Source: Sipunculus nudus (Eukaryota > Annelida > Sipuncula > Golfingiida > Sipunculidae). From it: DNA of 64,000 nt. Shown one piece after another: positions 52,101 through 62,025 of this stretch. The position numbers and the translations under genes were made by a program. A model generated the notes under the pieces. That model was not told where the DNA came from, did not search any database, and worked only from the letters and a program-made list of their open reading frames with translations. Where the stretch lies: contig CM049306.1 in the NCBI GenBank assembly GCA_026874595.1, forward strand, positions 31,241,519-31,305,518, written 5' to 3'. Positions within the stretch are counted from its first letter, which is position 1. Each line of letters begins with the position of its first letter.

Positions 52101-55100
52101 CGGCCACCGCCATGTTGTCCTTGATGGCCACACTTTTGCCCTTGAGCTTACCCTCAGGCGCACCATGGATGTCGGTCTTGACATACCTGTAATTTCACAA
52201 ATATATATGCAGAAGTATATAAACCTATTTAAAAACCTTTATATCGTTTAAAGTTTATTTAGGATATTTCTTTTTTTTATAGAGTTGTTAAACCACTTGG
52301 AAGAAAACTGGGACTTCTCAAACATCTTTTGAATTAATTTACCATAAGAGATTACGTAAAAGATCGAATAATCTTATAAACTGATAATCTTTTCTTATCT
52401 CTTCTCTTGGCTTTGTTTATAATTAAATTTTCTCAATAAAAAAAATAAGATAAGGATCGATGGGTTACATAATTGAACATATGATTGAAAACGGTCAAAA
52501 TCAACAAGAGGCCTATTTTCGGAGAAAATGGTCTCCAACTAGACCGCACTCTGTAAAAAACACCTGACAATAAATTCAATTAAGATAAAAAAAAGCTAAT
52601 AATTATTTCTAAGGGCTTCATGATAGATATATGTAAATAAGCTTAAAGAAACTTTACTTTTTACATACCAGGCATTATAAGGGTTCTCCTCTGGGGGTGG
52701 TCTCCGCCCTGGGGTACTGGGGTATTTTACCTCAGGAACGGGATCCGGGTATTTGTCAATTTGCTTGATCCCAGCTATGGCATTTCCAATATATTCTGGA
52801 AAGCATTCCGAGAATATACTGAACTATCAGAACAGAACAGTTTATTCAAGAAAACAAGGCCTCAGGCCCAAAGTTCCAATATACATGTGGTATATATATT
52901 CCATCAACCAAAACATTCAATTTCAAATAACAACTCCATTCACAATACAAAATAAGCAGTATAAATAAACTATGAATAATAAAAATTAATGGAAAGAAAA
53001 AATAGAAAAATATTAGATAAATAGTCAAATAAAATACAGAAAAATCAAGTTAGAAGAATAAAAAAAATAAATAAACTTCAATAATATGAAAATAATACAA
53101 ATACTTATATATCTAGAAATTCATACAATAAACTCACATCCACGTTATTTTTCTGGTAGCTGAAACATTAAAAGTTTATTCCCGACTTGTAGCAAGAATT
53201 AAACATACTTATCAAAGGTGTCTTATTTGATTTAACTCCGATAGAAAACCATGTTTCTGACATATTTGTCATGACTTTGAAACTTGTATGCTTAAAACGG
53301 AACCTGGTGTAGGACAGAATTCTCGGCAATTATAAAAAAATTCGACATTTTGAACGGCTATTTCTTAATTTCAAACTGGATTAGTATGTGCTTCGGAAAA
53401 CATTGACAAGCCGTGTAGGACAAAGCAGACATCTCGGACCCGGCAATACGCGGCCGGGCTACAACTAACCAACATTAAAGTCAGGTAGATATGATATTCC
53501 TATTGACCGTTCACGTGTTGTGAGTGCTAAACACTAGGTTATATTCGTGTCGTAAGTGCAACACACTCGTGGGGGGCTTTTTAAGTTAGAGTTACAAAAT
53601 AAATAAGATACTTAAGACACAAAATGCAAGAACATGAAGAATTCTAACTGACAACACACATAAAGATGTCCAAAAGACCAAATTTACACCGGTGAACATC
53701 TTGCATTCTATAGTTTAACAGTAAATAAATGCTGGAACGGAAGTAAAAGGGCGACCAAGTCCCTATGGTACGCCAGAATACACTTAAACGTTAAGATGCA
53801 CACAAGAATATTAACGAATTAAAACTGTAAGTTTTTCAAGCTTTATACGCGGAGGGATATCCTTGGAATAGATGCTTACGCCACGTTTTAGCATACAGTA
53901 AGGGGCCTTATAATGCGTTCCTTAGACGTAGTTGTATAGGTAACCTGACAGCCAGCAATCTAGCCGTAATTGCAGAGGGTCGATATGGCGCTAATATTAC
54001 AGTGTCTACAAGTCTTATATAAAGGCTTACTTTGTCCTGTATTCACAATTGTCAATGATGTGAGTATTTCTTTCAAGTAATCGTTTAAGCATGATCGCCC
54101 CTGTGATCTTGACAAATTGGTTAAGGTCATTTATGGAGGTACTTATGCTGGACTGATTCCTTCATGTGGTGCATCAATGATGTGTGCAACTCTTTAAATG
54201 TTATTACGTTAACATCAGCAGACAGCTAGCACAGATGCGGGGACATGAGTTTGTAATATGATCACAACCTGCAACTTGTTTTCTAGAACTGAAACTAAAT
54301 TTGACTCATTTTTAACCCAGGACGTTAGGCCTTGACGAAGGTATTGCATTCTGCTGAGAACGGAACCCGTTAGAGTAATAAATATACTTGTGTGTGTTTC
54401 AAGGATGTCGGCGGTTGGTAGCATTACCATCATGAATCCATAACTTGATCCGGATTCAGGAACGTCATCCAGGAATTTTCTAAGATGTAGAGTCACTTGT
54501 GAAGGATAGAACCTGAGAATATGAGCCGAATAAAGGAAAGCAAACACACTTCTGGGAGCATCCCATATAGTATCCCCGCCGATCAAGGCGCTGGCTACCA
54601 TACCCCAGAACGCAGTTTTCGGGTTATATATCTATAAAGAGCTACCACAAGCACACAGTATATTAGCAGTTCTGAGTGATCAGTTACATATTAAATATAG
54701 GTCTTGCGGTTTACCTACTCTGATAAGTGTACTGACCTTGATAAGACTTTAGTTCTTCCTCCTCGATCTCAAATCCAAGTTTTGCTGAGATATCCGCCAG
54801 CTGTTTCAATGTAGGCTTCTGCACAGCAGGGGACCGATACAATGCTTAAAATGAATACAGGCATATGGGAGCACATGTCTACTTTATCTTTCGAATCAGT
54901 AAAGTGTTGAACGGGCGGATCAACGTTTTATGGGCAAATGGCAGCTACAGATACAAAATGCTCTCAGAGGCACTGTTAACAAATACATAAAATTATGCTC
55001 TGAAATATATTGATATTATCTTCCGGTCCAATGTATTTTGTAATACTGGTTTTACTGCATAACTTGGCCTGTGTTCTTATGTAGTAACTTTGAATTTAAC

Positions 55101-56281
55101 TATTTCATTTAATATATATACACCATTAATGCACTCTAGTCTATATATACATGTGAGGGCGGGTTTTCGATGGATCTCATTTAGTAATTCAGGATTCTTG
55201 TCATGATTCCCAGTAGTTTTTCATTTCACTCTTAGCAGCATATACAAAACCAAATCAAAATTCTCGAAATTTCGATTTGCGATCAAGTAGTGGTGATGGT
55301 ATGTGTGTGTGTGTGGGGGGGGGGGGGGGGGGGGAGGTTAACTCAAGCATTTCAAGTCTTATCGTAAGAATTGTCCCTGCGAGGCTACGAGAAATTCTGG
55401 CTAGTATGTATTGTTTTGAATTCGTTGATATTCATTTTACTAAGCTGTCGTTCGTGTTGGTCGCGGTTTCAATCTTTCGTCCCAAGCAAAAAAGGTTTAA
55501 CTAAGGAGTTTATAAAAACTTTTTTTATCATAAGCAGTTGATATCAAGGTTGTTGCGTTATCATTAAATCCTGAAACAATACATGATGATCAAAACTGAT
55601 CCGACGTTGGGTTTATGTTCCTAAAATTTAATCTAATGTCGATCCACTGCCATTCATCTGTTAATTAAATTTATAATAATATTAAGAATGAGACTTGAAT
55701 GAAAATATTACATATGTATTAGAATTTATGATTAAAACATATATATATATACTTTAATGTTTGCAAACTAATACGAAAACCAATTGTATGGTATATAGTC
55801 TTGATTTTCTGGGGTTTAAACAGTTTTTTAGTATAGGAATAGAGACAAACTTAAAATTCTAGAACTATCCAAATTTGATTTGAATTTTGCAGACCATATT
55901 CGGAAAGCGGATGCACAGCTCGATCGTCGTTCCACCTTCAATGATTGAACCATTGATCGGAGATCAGGCATTCGTACCAGTCGAGCGCCAAAAATATATT
56001 TCCATTTTGTTTATAAGCAAAATAAGTGTTTTCTACATATAAAATATATGTCTGCGCATTTCATTCAACACCAGAAGACTGACCTGGTACTTTGTTAAAT
56101 AATATCTTCCATGGACAAGACTTTCACAAATGAAACTGATGCGAGATTCTCCCACCACAAATAAAAAAAAAAAAAACTCTGAGGAAAACAAATATGGATA
56201 AATATCAACGGAAGGGGAAAAGCTGAATTCCACTTACATTCAGATGAACTCATGATGAACGTGCGTCGCGCGTGTCATATT
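43737..56281 (-). CDS. Amidase-signature family amidase, twelve coding exons, 3' part damaged
   Basis: Coding exons in transcript order: 56253-56238, 54844-54737, 52795-52669, 52186-52014, 51487-51348, 50665-50465, 50164-50093, 49449-49293, 48521-48459, 47355-47229, 46528-46372 and 43936-43737; the first exon begins at 56281 with 28 nt of 5' UTR. About 513 residues. The catalytic triad is present: Lys106 in SVAIKDN, cis-Ser181 in AGGSTSG and nucleophile Ser205 in [11 protein letters not shown]. The spacings (75 and 24) equal those of FAAH Lys142/Ser217/Ser241. There is an N-terminal helical extension of ~80 residues, [13 protein letters not shown] before the core, and [10 protein letters not shown] after it, all as in the long bacterial amidases linked to nitrile metabolism. 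It should hydrolyse carboxamides to acids and ammonia; the substrate is unknown. No signal peptide, so probably cytosolic. The junction 47229/46528 is out of frame by one base, and the last exon lacks four conserved residues (see findings), so activity is uncertain. Confidence 0.85.
44040..44835. repeat. Degenerate ~40-45-bp minisatellite in the amidase last intron
   Basis: Roughly 18 imperfect copies of a unit like 'taagtagataaaaggcaagt' plus 'cgaattttctttgttggc' run head to tail. Units differ by substitutions (AGATAAA/AGACAAAG, GTCGAA/GTGGAA) and small indels. It begins next to sequence shared with the last intron of the paralogue near 63740-63785, where the unit is present only about once. 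Confidence 0.9.
44860..44877. repeat. Poly-G tract (18 G)
   Basis: It sits at the end of the minisatellite region. Length is likely polymorphic. Confidence 0.9.
46082..46150. repeat. (TA)n microsatellite
   Basis: An alternating AT run with a few TG interruptions at its left side, in the last amidase intron. Its left edge is about 220 bp from exon 11. Confidence 0.92.
46372..46528 (-). CDS. Amidase copy 1, exon 11
   Basis: It lies between AACCAG and GTACGT. The frame giving family similarity is [20 protein letters not shown], then [18 protein letters not shown]; the VLVMPT motif is typical of the family. In that frame it joins exon 12 perfectly (phase 1), but it does not join exon 10 in frame. 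Confidence 0.85.
47229..47355 (-). CDS. Amidase copy 1, exon 10
   Basis: It encodes [20 protein letters not shown] and ends [11 protein letters not shown], with a strong donor AT|GTAAGT. It joins exon 9 in phase. The acceptor (TTAAAG) has a weak pyrimidine tract. Confidence 0.8.
48459..48521 (-). CDS. Amidase copy 1, exon 9
   Basis: A 63-nt exon between ATTATAG and GTTAGT encoding [20 protein letters not shown], phase 1 at its end. It was recovered from splice sites and phase with both neighbours. Confidence 0.82.
49293..49449 (-). CDS. Amidase copy 1, exon 8
   Basis: It lies between TTACAG and GTATAC. It encodes [20 protein letters not shown] and ends [10 protein letters not shown]. The LxGxKIGIL motif opens the subdomain that follows the catalytic core in long amidases. 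Confidence 0.9.
50093..50164 (-). CDS. Amidase copy 1, exon 7
   Basis: A 72-nt, phase-0 exon between TTGTAG and GTAACA, encoding [20 protein letters not shown]. AGYDxxDxRQ is a signature of the long amidase subfamily. Confidence 0.9.
50465..50665 (-). CDS. Amidase copy 1, exon 6, nucleophile exon
   Basis: It lies between TTTAG and GTATGG, phase 0 at both ends. It contains [18 protein letters not shown] with nucleophile Ser205, and [14 protein letters not shown], the amidase signature block. Confidence 0.93.
51348..51487 (-). CDS. Amidase copy 1, exon 5, cis-Ser exon
   Basis: It lies between TAACAG and GTAATA and encodes [18 protein letters not shown], then [19 protein letters not shown]. 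Ser181 of GGSTSG is the cis-Ser of the triad. Confidence 0.93.
52014..52186 (-). CDS. Amidase copy 1, exon 4, catalytic Lys exon
   Basis: It lies between TTACAG and GTATGC. It encodes [20 protein letters not shown], with Lys106 as the general base, and [17 protein letters not shown]. Confidence 0.93.
52669..52795 (-). CDS. Amidase copy 1, exon 3
   Basis: It lies between TTCCAG and GTATGT. It encodes [18 protein letters not shown] and the Pro-rich [13 protein letters not shown] that leads into the core. Confidence 0.9.
52825..53110 (-). mobile_element. LINE 3' end in amidase intron 2
   Basis: On the minus strand the segment ends 'gggcctgaggccttgttttc', 'ttgaataaactgtt', then CTGTT-type repeats near 52825-52835. 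A polyadenylation-like AATAAA before a short microsatellite tail fits the 3' terminus of a CR1-type LINE. The A/T-rich sequence to the right would be its 3' UTR. No RT ORF is left. Confidence 0.55.
53111..54736. other. Amidase intron 2, right part
   Basis: No supported exon. A 128-codon minus-strand open frame at 54215-54601 has no recognisable motif. Around 53400-53600 the sequence is locally CpG-richer than its surroundings (GGACCCGGCAATACGCGGCC), which may mark a repeat or a regulatory segment; this is only an observation. Confidence 0.4.
54737..54844 (-). CDS. Amidase copy 1, exon 2
   Basis: It lies between TTTAAG and GTCAGT. It encodes [20 protein letters not shown] and [15 protein letters not shown], an N-terminal helical region matching the 'xxLxxLAxxxGxxLxxEE' pattern of long amidases. 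Confidence 0.88.
55315..55334. repeat. (TG)n followed by poly-G (20 G)
   Basis: A short TG run at 55302-55314 leads into a 20-bp G homopolymer in amidase intron 1. Confidence 0.9.
56238..56281 (-). CDS. Amidase copy 1, exon with start codon
   Basis: The coding part is 56253-56238 (MSSSE plus one base) before GTAAGT. A good acceptor, TTCTTTCAG, lies just right of 56281, so at least one upstream non-coding exon exists. An in-frame TGA between acceptor and ATG (about 56277-56275) fixes the start. A short upstream out-of-frame ATG (about 56278) could act as a uORF. Confidence 0.85.
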
Positions 56282-57096
56282 CTGAAAGAAAGTCATAGGG
56301 GATTATTAGACCCAAAGTCAACATTTATAACTCGCATATGAAGTTAATCCTTAGGTAACAACATAAGGAGTGTAAATTAACAAAAAATAAGTGGATTAGA
56401 TACAAATATTAATTCGAATAAAACATCAGGAGAAAAAATGAACAAAAAAGTGAAGGATCAGATATAAATAATAAATCGGATTAAAGTTTTTGCAGATAAT
56501 TAAGGGAGGATTAGATAATTCGGAGATCTACAAGCGTAGGGAACCCTCTACACAGTGGAAACATTTTAAAAGTGAAAGCTTTAACGGCGCAATCCGGGGT
56601 AGTTTATAAAGAATTATGCAAAGCCCGGCAGAGTATTTTATATTAAAGGCCTTTTTTCCTTCTTTCAATTTGTTTGCCGAAAAAAAGAGTGATCATGCTC
56701 CCTGTGCTCCTCATTCAAAACTGTACTGATGACGTAGGTTATCATTTAGGACGTTGGTAGTCCTGTGCCCATGTGTTTATGGTAGGCTTTATCATATTAG
56801 GCATAGCTATCATTTTTCATATGAATTGTGAGTTAAACTTTCAAAGCTCTTTTAAATTTCCTGTCACTAGAGTCCTGGAGCCGTTATTGAATTTTAACAT
56901 TATTTATTATTACAATTGTGAAATGTTTTTCTGCATTGAATAAAAAGAAAAAAAATGTTTCAGGGTGCTCCCATTAAATTCATCATGTACTTGTCAAAAT
57001 TACTCAACACTGATTCCGTGCCTTGCAAAGATGTATATATTTGTTTATGATTTTTTCTTAAAATTTGTTGTATGAACTTGCTGATTTAACTTGGCG

Positions 57097-57142
<46 letters not shown>

Positions 57143-59100
57143 TCATAAATTGGGTGTTACGGGCGACTGTAGACCCCATCCACATAAAAGAAAGGCTGTT
57201 CTTCGCCTTGTGCCATAACAAACCCAAAAGCTTAAATACAACATCAAAACATGAATAAAACCGTCTTTACTTCAATTCCAACATAATAAACAGAATATAT
57301 AAACTATGCACCTTGACACATCGTAATTTTCCTGTAATAATCTCTCAGGCTCGATCCTAATGACGTCTTTGTCCATTTTTCTATAGCTGAAGTATATCGA
57401 GTGCAGTCAGGTGATACACTAAAGGTATAAGCACAGCATGTTTCCTCTGCCGGTACGTATTCTACCAGGTAATAGATGAAAATAAAAAAGTAAAGTCCTG
57501 CTTTATAGCGGGGCGGCGAGAGAAAATAAGGGCCTTGCCAAGCAACAGTGAGAGAGGCCTGCATCCTGGAAAATGTAAATATGCAGTTGAATATAACTAG
57601 AGCGTAACTGTAAAACTACTTGGTTGTTTTGTTGAATTGTTCAAAGGGTTAAAATATGAAAAAAAAAGCATTAAAGAAAGGCTAAACATTTACACGTATC
57701 TAGCTCAGGCAGTTAGGTAGGTTGGAAATGCTTTTTTTCTGGTCCAGCTATTAAGAGTTATGCAAATAAAGAAAGTAGCGGCGAACTTTTCATAATAAAC
57801 CATACTCAATATTTTCAGATTGGGGCAAAGCGGAATTTTCGCTAGCTTTGTCAAAATCCAAGTTTGCGGCAAGCTGGCCTTCAAAAACAAAAACATAAAT
57901 ATATCTGGTTATCTTTATCTCTACATATGCATACAGCAAAGGCTTCTACGTTTTTGATGATTCGCTTATGTATACATTGTCATCACAGGACATGGGCATC
58001 ATGCAGAGCGTAGATTAGTGGTTAAGGCGTTAGGACTTCCAAGCGGAAGGTGCTTTGTTCGATCAAGGAGAGTGCCTGAATGACATATTTTTTTTCTGGA
58101 ATTTTCCAAAGCCCGTGCAAATAAACCAGAAGGCTTTATAATAATATTCAATGATAAATGTACTTTTTCAATAAATAATAGCACTGAGCATGGGCAACAT
58201 GCATCTGTCAGCGAAACCAAGGCATTCAGTTTGGTTAATTTTATATCCATTGTTTATTCGGTTTATATCCCGATTTCCCCTGCACAGGGTTATTTATTAT
58301 GGATATGAAATGTTAAAGACTGATGAACCTTTACATTCCAATGTATTCCCTCGATCATGATAAACTATAAACATAAGGCCAGAAAGAGGCTTGATGAACA
58401 CGAAAGCGAAATGGGCAATTTCATCTCTCATTAAGAAACTAAGATATCTACATCGCGGGACCAATTAATTGCCACTACACATAAAAAATGGTACTGTAAC
58501 GTTGCTGAATTTTTCACATGATTAAAGTTAAAACAGTGATAAAGAAAGGCCTCAGGTCTATATAATATGCTCAGCCAAAACGATAAGTTAGTTACAGTTA
58601 ATATTGAACTGTTCAAATTTAGTCAATGGAATATACGACAGTTTACATGGCCTTCCTATATGGAAATGTCGACACCCCTTTATAATAACTACCACAGAAG
58701 TGAATTGAAGACGGTTACTTTCAAGAGTTTACTGTCGATCATACAAAGCACTCGTGTGACATTAAATAACCACTGAGCGCACTGGGGATCTACTGGTACC
58801 TAGGCACCAAGTTGTTACATGGATAAAAAACAATATCGGTAGTGGTAGCGTGATGCACATGCTTTGCATAACACACACGGCCTGCGATCATCAGCCAGTC
58901 ATACATTATTGAAGTATACGCTTGCATATTGCTAGCTTTCCGTATTTGGAAGTAAATTCCTGTGATGCATCAGCTAATTTGTTCGACAAATCTTATCAAT
59001 GTCTATGTAATTAGTAATAATACAACGAAAATTTGGTACACCGTGCGTCCTTCCGTAACGTAGACCGCCATTACCTGCCCCTATCGAAGTCGCCTCTCAA
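56282..59100. other. Upstream region of amidase copy 1
   Basis: It should contain the amidase 5' UTR intron and possibly its promoter; the first non-coding exon was not located. A (TA)n microsatellite lies at 57104-57140. An ORF at 57304-57564 (-) starts with a hydrophobic stretch but has no recognisable family and no supporting splice context. Confidence 0.5.
58005..58075 (+). mobile_element. Degenerate tRNA-like SINE head
   Basis: 'tagtggttaaggcgttaggact' resembles the D-arm/A-box of class II tRNAs (Leu/Ser type), and 'tgttcgatcaagg' 40 nt later resembles a B-box. The stems do not pair well and no CCA-side acceptor stem can be formed, so it is a tRNA-derived repeat or tRNA pseudogene and not a functional tRNA. 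Confidence 0.5.
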
Positions 59101-59107
59101 AAGCCCT

Positions 59108-59600
59108 TGTATTTTGCATTTTAATTCTGGGGGATATTGGGACTGAACGATGTGAACTTGCCCAGTTAAGATAATAAAACGACACTGATTCACTTAAGTA
59201 TAATTTAAAGTCTAAAGCTTCATAGTATCAAACTGCATTATTTCTGATAAGGTTAAACATGAGATTAAAATGAACATACCCAGGTAGTAAGACGACTGCT
59301 GATTAAAGTATGTGGCCACATCAGGTTAGCACTCACTACGCTTCGGCCCTTTGAAATTAGTTCGGCTAAATCAAAGCTTTTGTTTTGACTTAGCCTAAGG
59401 CAGCCTTCAAGTTCATGGATTCGACAAGAGGGAGCCCTAGTCTTTCCAGGAAGTTTAGCCAAGCCGATGTGTAGTTGGCAGAGTCACTGGTTGCTTGTGA
59501 TTGGCTGATAGCTTGTGGACAGACCTGTACCAAGTGATGACAGAAGAGGGGAGGGAGGGTACACCATAACTCTTCAGATTAATCGGTCATGGGTGTAACA
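59108..59600 (-). mobile_element. Diverged solo LTR candidate
   Basis: On the minus strand the segment starts about TGTTACACCC and ends ...CAGAATTAAAATGCAAAATACA, paralleling the LTR at 61495-60991 (TGTAACATTC ... CAGAATAAATAAGCAGCTACA). Similarities in the same order include a CCAAT box in TCAGCCAATCACAA, the TTTAA-AG/TAAAGCTTC-type segment and the TGCA-TATT segment, and the lengths agree (about 493 and 505 bp). Boundaries are approximate. An octamer CCCTTGTA flanks both sides but not exactly at the predicted ends. It could instead be a promoter/first exon of the amidase gene. Confidence 0.5.
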
Positions 59601-59765
59601 TTATTCCCTTGTATGATTTCCTAATGGTCTGTCCGCCTCGGGAGTTGTCACTCCTGTCCTGACCATCAGACCGTTGTTTCATTGTAGGGCGCGGTTATAG
59701 CAAAGGAAAACATAAACAGGAATTCCCGGTACATGTTTTAGCAATAAAAAAATGGATAAATGATA

Positions 59766-59796
<31 letters not shown>

Positions 59797-59798
59797 GA
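59766..59798. repeat. (ATT)n microsatellite
   Basis: About ten uninterrupted copies of ATT. Confidence 0.92.
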
Positions 59799-61292
59799 AC
59801 ATTTATTAATATGTTTACATTTATCACTACATTTTTACATTTTACACAAGATTAAATTATATTATGTGACTTACGTTTATTTTCATAATTACCTTTACAT
59901 AACCAAGACCTAGCATGAAGCATATAAAAGATCGATGATTACTGCCTTGGATCACGTCTACACTGATCGTAATTTTTGGAATATTACTTAATATCTTGTG
60001 TGATAATTATTAAGTTAGTTTTATTTATTTATTTATTTAAGTATATTAAAGTGCCAAATTCACTGTATTAAAATACAATAGCTCTGAGGCACTGTACACA
60101 GTAAAATGCATTAAGATGATCAAAAAGAATTTGAGAGACAGATAATACAATTAAAATGACTAAAAAATAGAAATGCATAAAACTAAATAATCGAGAATCC
60201 ACACGAAATGAATAACAACGACTTATAATATGCCAACTGGAAAAGATTTGTTTTCAGTAGTATTTTGAAACACGGAACACTTAAGGCATCCTTGATATGT
60301 TGAGGATAGCGGAGGAGTATCTACATGATCTCTTTTCGTACTGTGTCCGGGCCCTCGGCACTTCAAGGAGAGATTTATTGGCACGCACCGGGCAATACTC
60401 CAAAATCATATGCGCGAGGTATGAAGGTGCTAAGCCATGGAGTGCTTTGTAGGTAAGCAACAGCATTTTAAAACAAGGTCTGTACTCCACCGGCAGCCAA
60501 TGTAGTGTAGCTGCTTATTTATTCTGGGAGGAAATTGGGCTTGGGCAACATGCACTCGCACAATTTAAAGAGATAAAATAACACTGTTCTATAATGTATA
60601 CACCGCTTCATAGCCAAAGAAGAGCAAATTACTATAATAGTTTAATCAAAAGGAATCTAAAGTAATACTGTACCTTTTCAGGTAAAAAACACCGCGCATT
60701 GTTCTTTAAACCGAGATGAGCCTACATTTATAAACAGCCCCTATTCTAGTTCACTTAGTAAACGCACTAAATAAAAGGAACTTCCTTAAGGATTAAAACC
60801 CAGACATTTTTTTAATGTAGCTATGTTTCTATTTGAATAGATCGCTTATTTAGCAGAATTTCACAAAATAAGGCCCTTAAGTATATATATTCTGATTCTA
60901 AAAAACTCAGAATTAACTCAAAATAAGCAATTTATTTACCAGAATTCGTTTCCTAGCTGTTAGTAACAACCGATAGCATCGCTCGCCAGATGTAGCTGCT
61001 TATTTATTCTGAGAGGAAATTGGGCTTTGGCAGCATGCACTCGCACAATTTAAAGAGATAAAATAACACTTTTTTTTACTGGAATAAAATTTAGAGCCTA
61101 AACCTTCAAATTATCAGGACTGCATATTATTATATGAACTTATAAATGAAACAGAAAGATACTTACCAGACTAGATAAAAGGACTGCTCTTTGGTAGTGG
61201 GTGGCTCTTCACCTGGGTAGCCGACACTGTCGTAAAACCAACCCCAAGGTGAAAAAGGAGCCATACCCTGGCTGGCCGGGAGGCCAGCCTTC

Positions 61293-61298
61293 TATATA
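61293..61298 (-). promoter_or_regulatory. TATA box of the LTR
   Basis: The minus-strand sequence CCCTATATAGAAGG lies about 100 bp after a CCAAT box and just before a GC-rich hairpin, in the arrangement of an LTR U3 promoter. Transcription would run toward the left. Confidence 0.55.
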
Positions 61299-61315
61299 GG
61301 GTCCATTTGTCTGGT

Positions 61316-61338
61316 CCAAGAGAGAGAGAGAGAGAGAG
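61316..61338. repeat. (GA)n microsatellite inside the LTR
   Basis: About ten GA units lie upstream of the TATA box in minus-strand orientation (CT)n. Confidence 0.85.
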
Positions 61339-62025
61339 TTGGTGAGTTTTTCTCCCTTTAATACAGGCTACTGAAGGCAGGGTAGAAACCCTGCATTGTG
61401 ATTGGTTATGGGGTATCTCAGAATTGACTGTCAATCAGTGCTGATGCCCCATCCCCGGACAACTGAGGTCCAGGTCAAAAAGCAAGAATGTTACAGTAGC
61501 TCCATAAGTACCGGATTAATGTGAGCTCGCCGCTGGGCGAGTGTGATAAACCGAGCAGCACAATTCTGAAGGCGCCGCAGCCTGCCAATCTGAGCATGGG
61601 TGATGCCATACAGAAGCATAATCCATGGGCGAGGTCATTAAGGCTTGTACCAGCATCAGTAGTGAAGTATCACCGGATTCTGCCAATGGATCTGATCTGG
61701 TAATGGCATGACCTCAAGAGAGAGCTGATGTGTTGTTTCATGGTGAGACAACTGTCCTGCGTGGCCCCCAGGATTCCTGGTCTTTGGGGTAGAAGGTAAT
61801 ATACTCAAATTTGTCATTGTTCATTTTCAGCGAATTGTTGCTCATCCAGTTGCTTATGGCGGACATGCATTTCTGCAACAGTAGGGTACTATCCGTCCAA
61901 TGAGCAGATGACTTGATCACAAGGTAACCTCGGGTGTCGTCAGCATAACTGTGATGTGTTATGCTGCCTCACAATGGTGCCAACAGGTCTGGTATACATA
62001 CAGTACTCGGACCTAGGTTAGTCTA

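Larger units (their letters stand above)
60506..61495 (-). mobile_element. Degenerate LTR retroelement inserted in the LINE, 4-bp target duplication
   Basis: The element has TGTAAC...TACA ends on the minus strand and is flanked on both sides by GTAG (60502-60505 and 61496-61499), the duplicated target within the LINE's Leu-His codons. The upstream LTR is 61495-60991 (505 bp). Its last ~82 bp recur at the far end (60587-60506) as a truncated downstream LTR. The ~400 bp in between have no gag or pol. The sequence TCTGGCGAGCG directly after the first LTR could be a remnant primer-binding site. The LTR has a CCAAT box (61405-61401), a TATATA box (61298-61293) and a GGCTGGCC/GGCCAGCC hairpin (61270-61289). 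The TGTAAC start and short duplication fit a Gypsy-type element; this is inference. Confidence 0.8.
60020..62025 (-). mobile_element. CR1-like LINE reverse transcriptase remnant, split by an LTR insertion
   Basis: On the minus strand, RT coding similarity runs from about 62025: the catalytic YADD lies at 61947-61936, followed by MSAISNWMSNNSLKMNNDKF, then GRLRRLQNCAARFITLAQ and HINPVLMEL up to the insertion at 61495. It resumes at 60505 as LHWLPVEYRPCFKMLLLTYK, ALHGLAPSYL and HIKDALSVPCFKILLKTN. Frameshifts occur just before YADD, between RMP and HIKD, and at other points, and at least one nonsense codon interrupts it. The 3' end has an (AAAT)n tail at about 60020-60040. It is inactive and 5'-truncated within the RT palm. 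Confidence 0.88.

Noticed and set aside
54215-54601. 128-codon minus-strand ORF in amidase intron 2
   Set aside because: No recognisable domain, not in phase with amidase exons 2 and 3, which join perfectly without it; could be a chance ORF or an unrecognised repeat.
57304-57564. 86-codon minus-strand ORF with a hydrophobic N-terminus
   Set aside because: No family resemblance and no supporting splice sites. A short secreted protein cannot be excluded, but the evidence is too weak.
61738-61920. 60-codon ORF as an independent small gene
   Set aside because: It is the palm-end part of the LINE reverse transcriptase, continuous with YADD upstream and the thumb region downstream.
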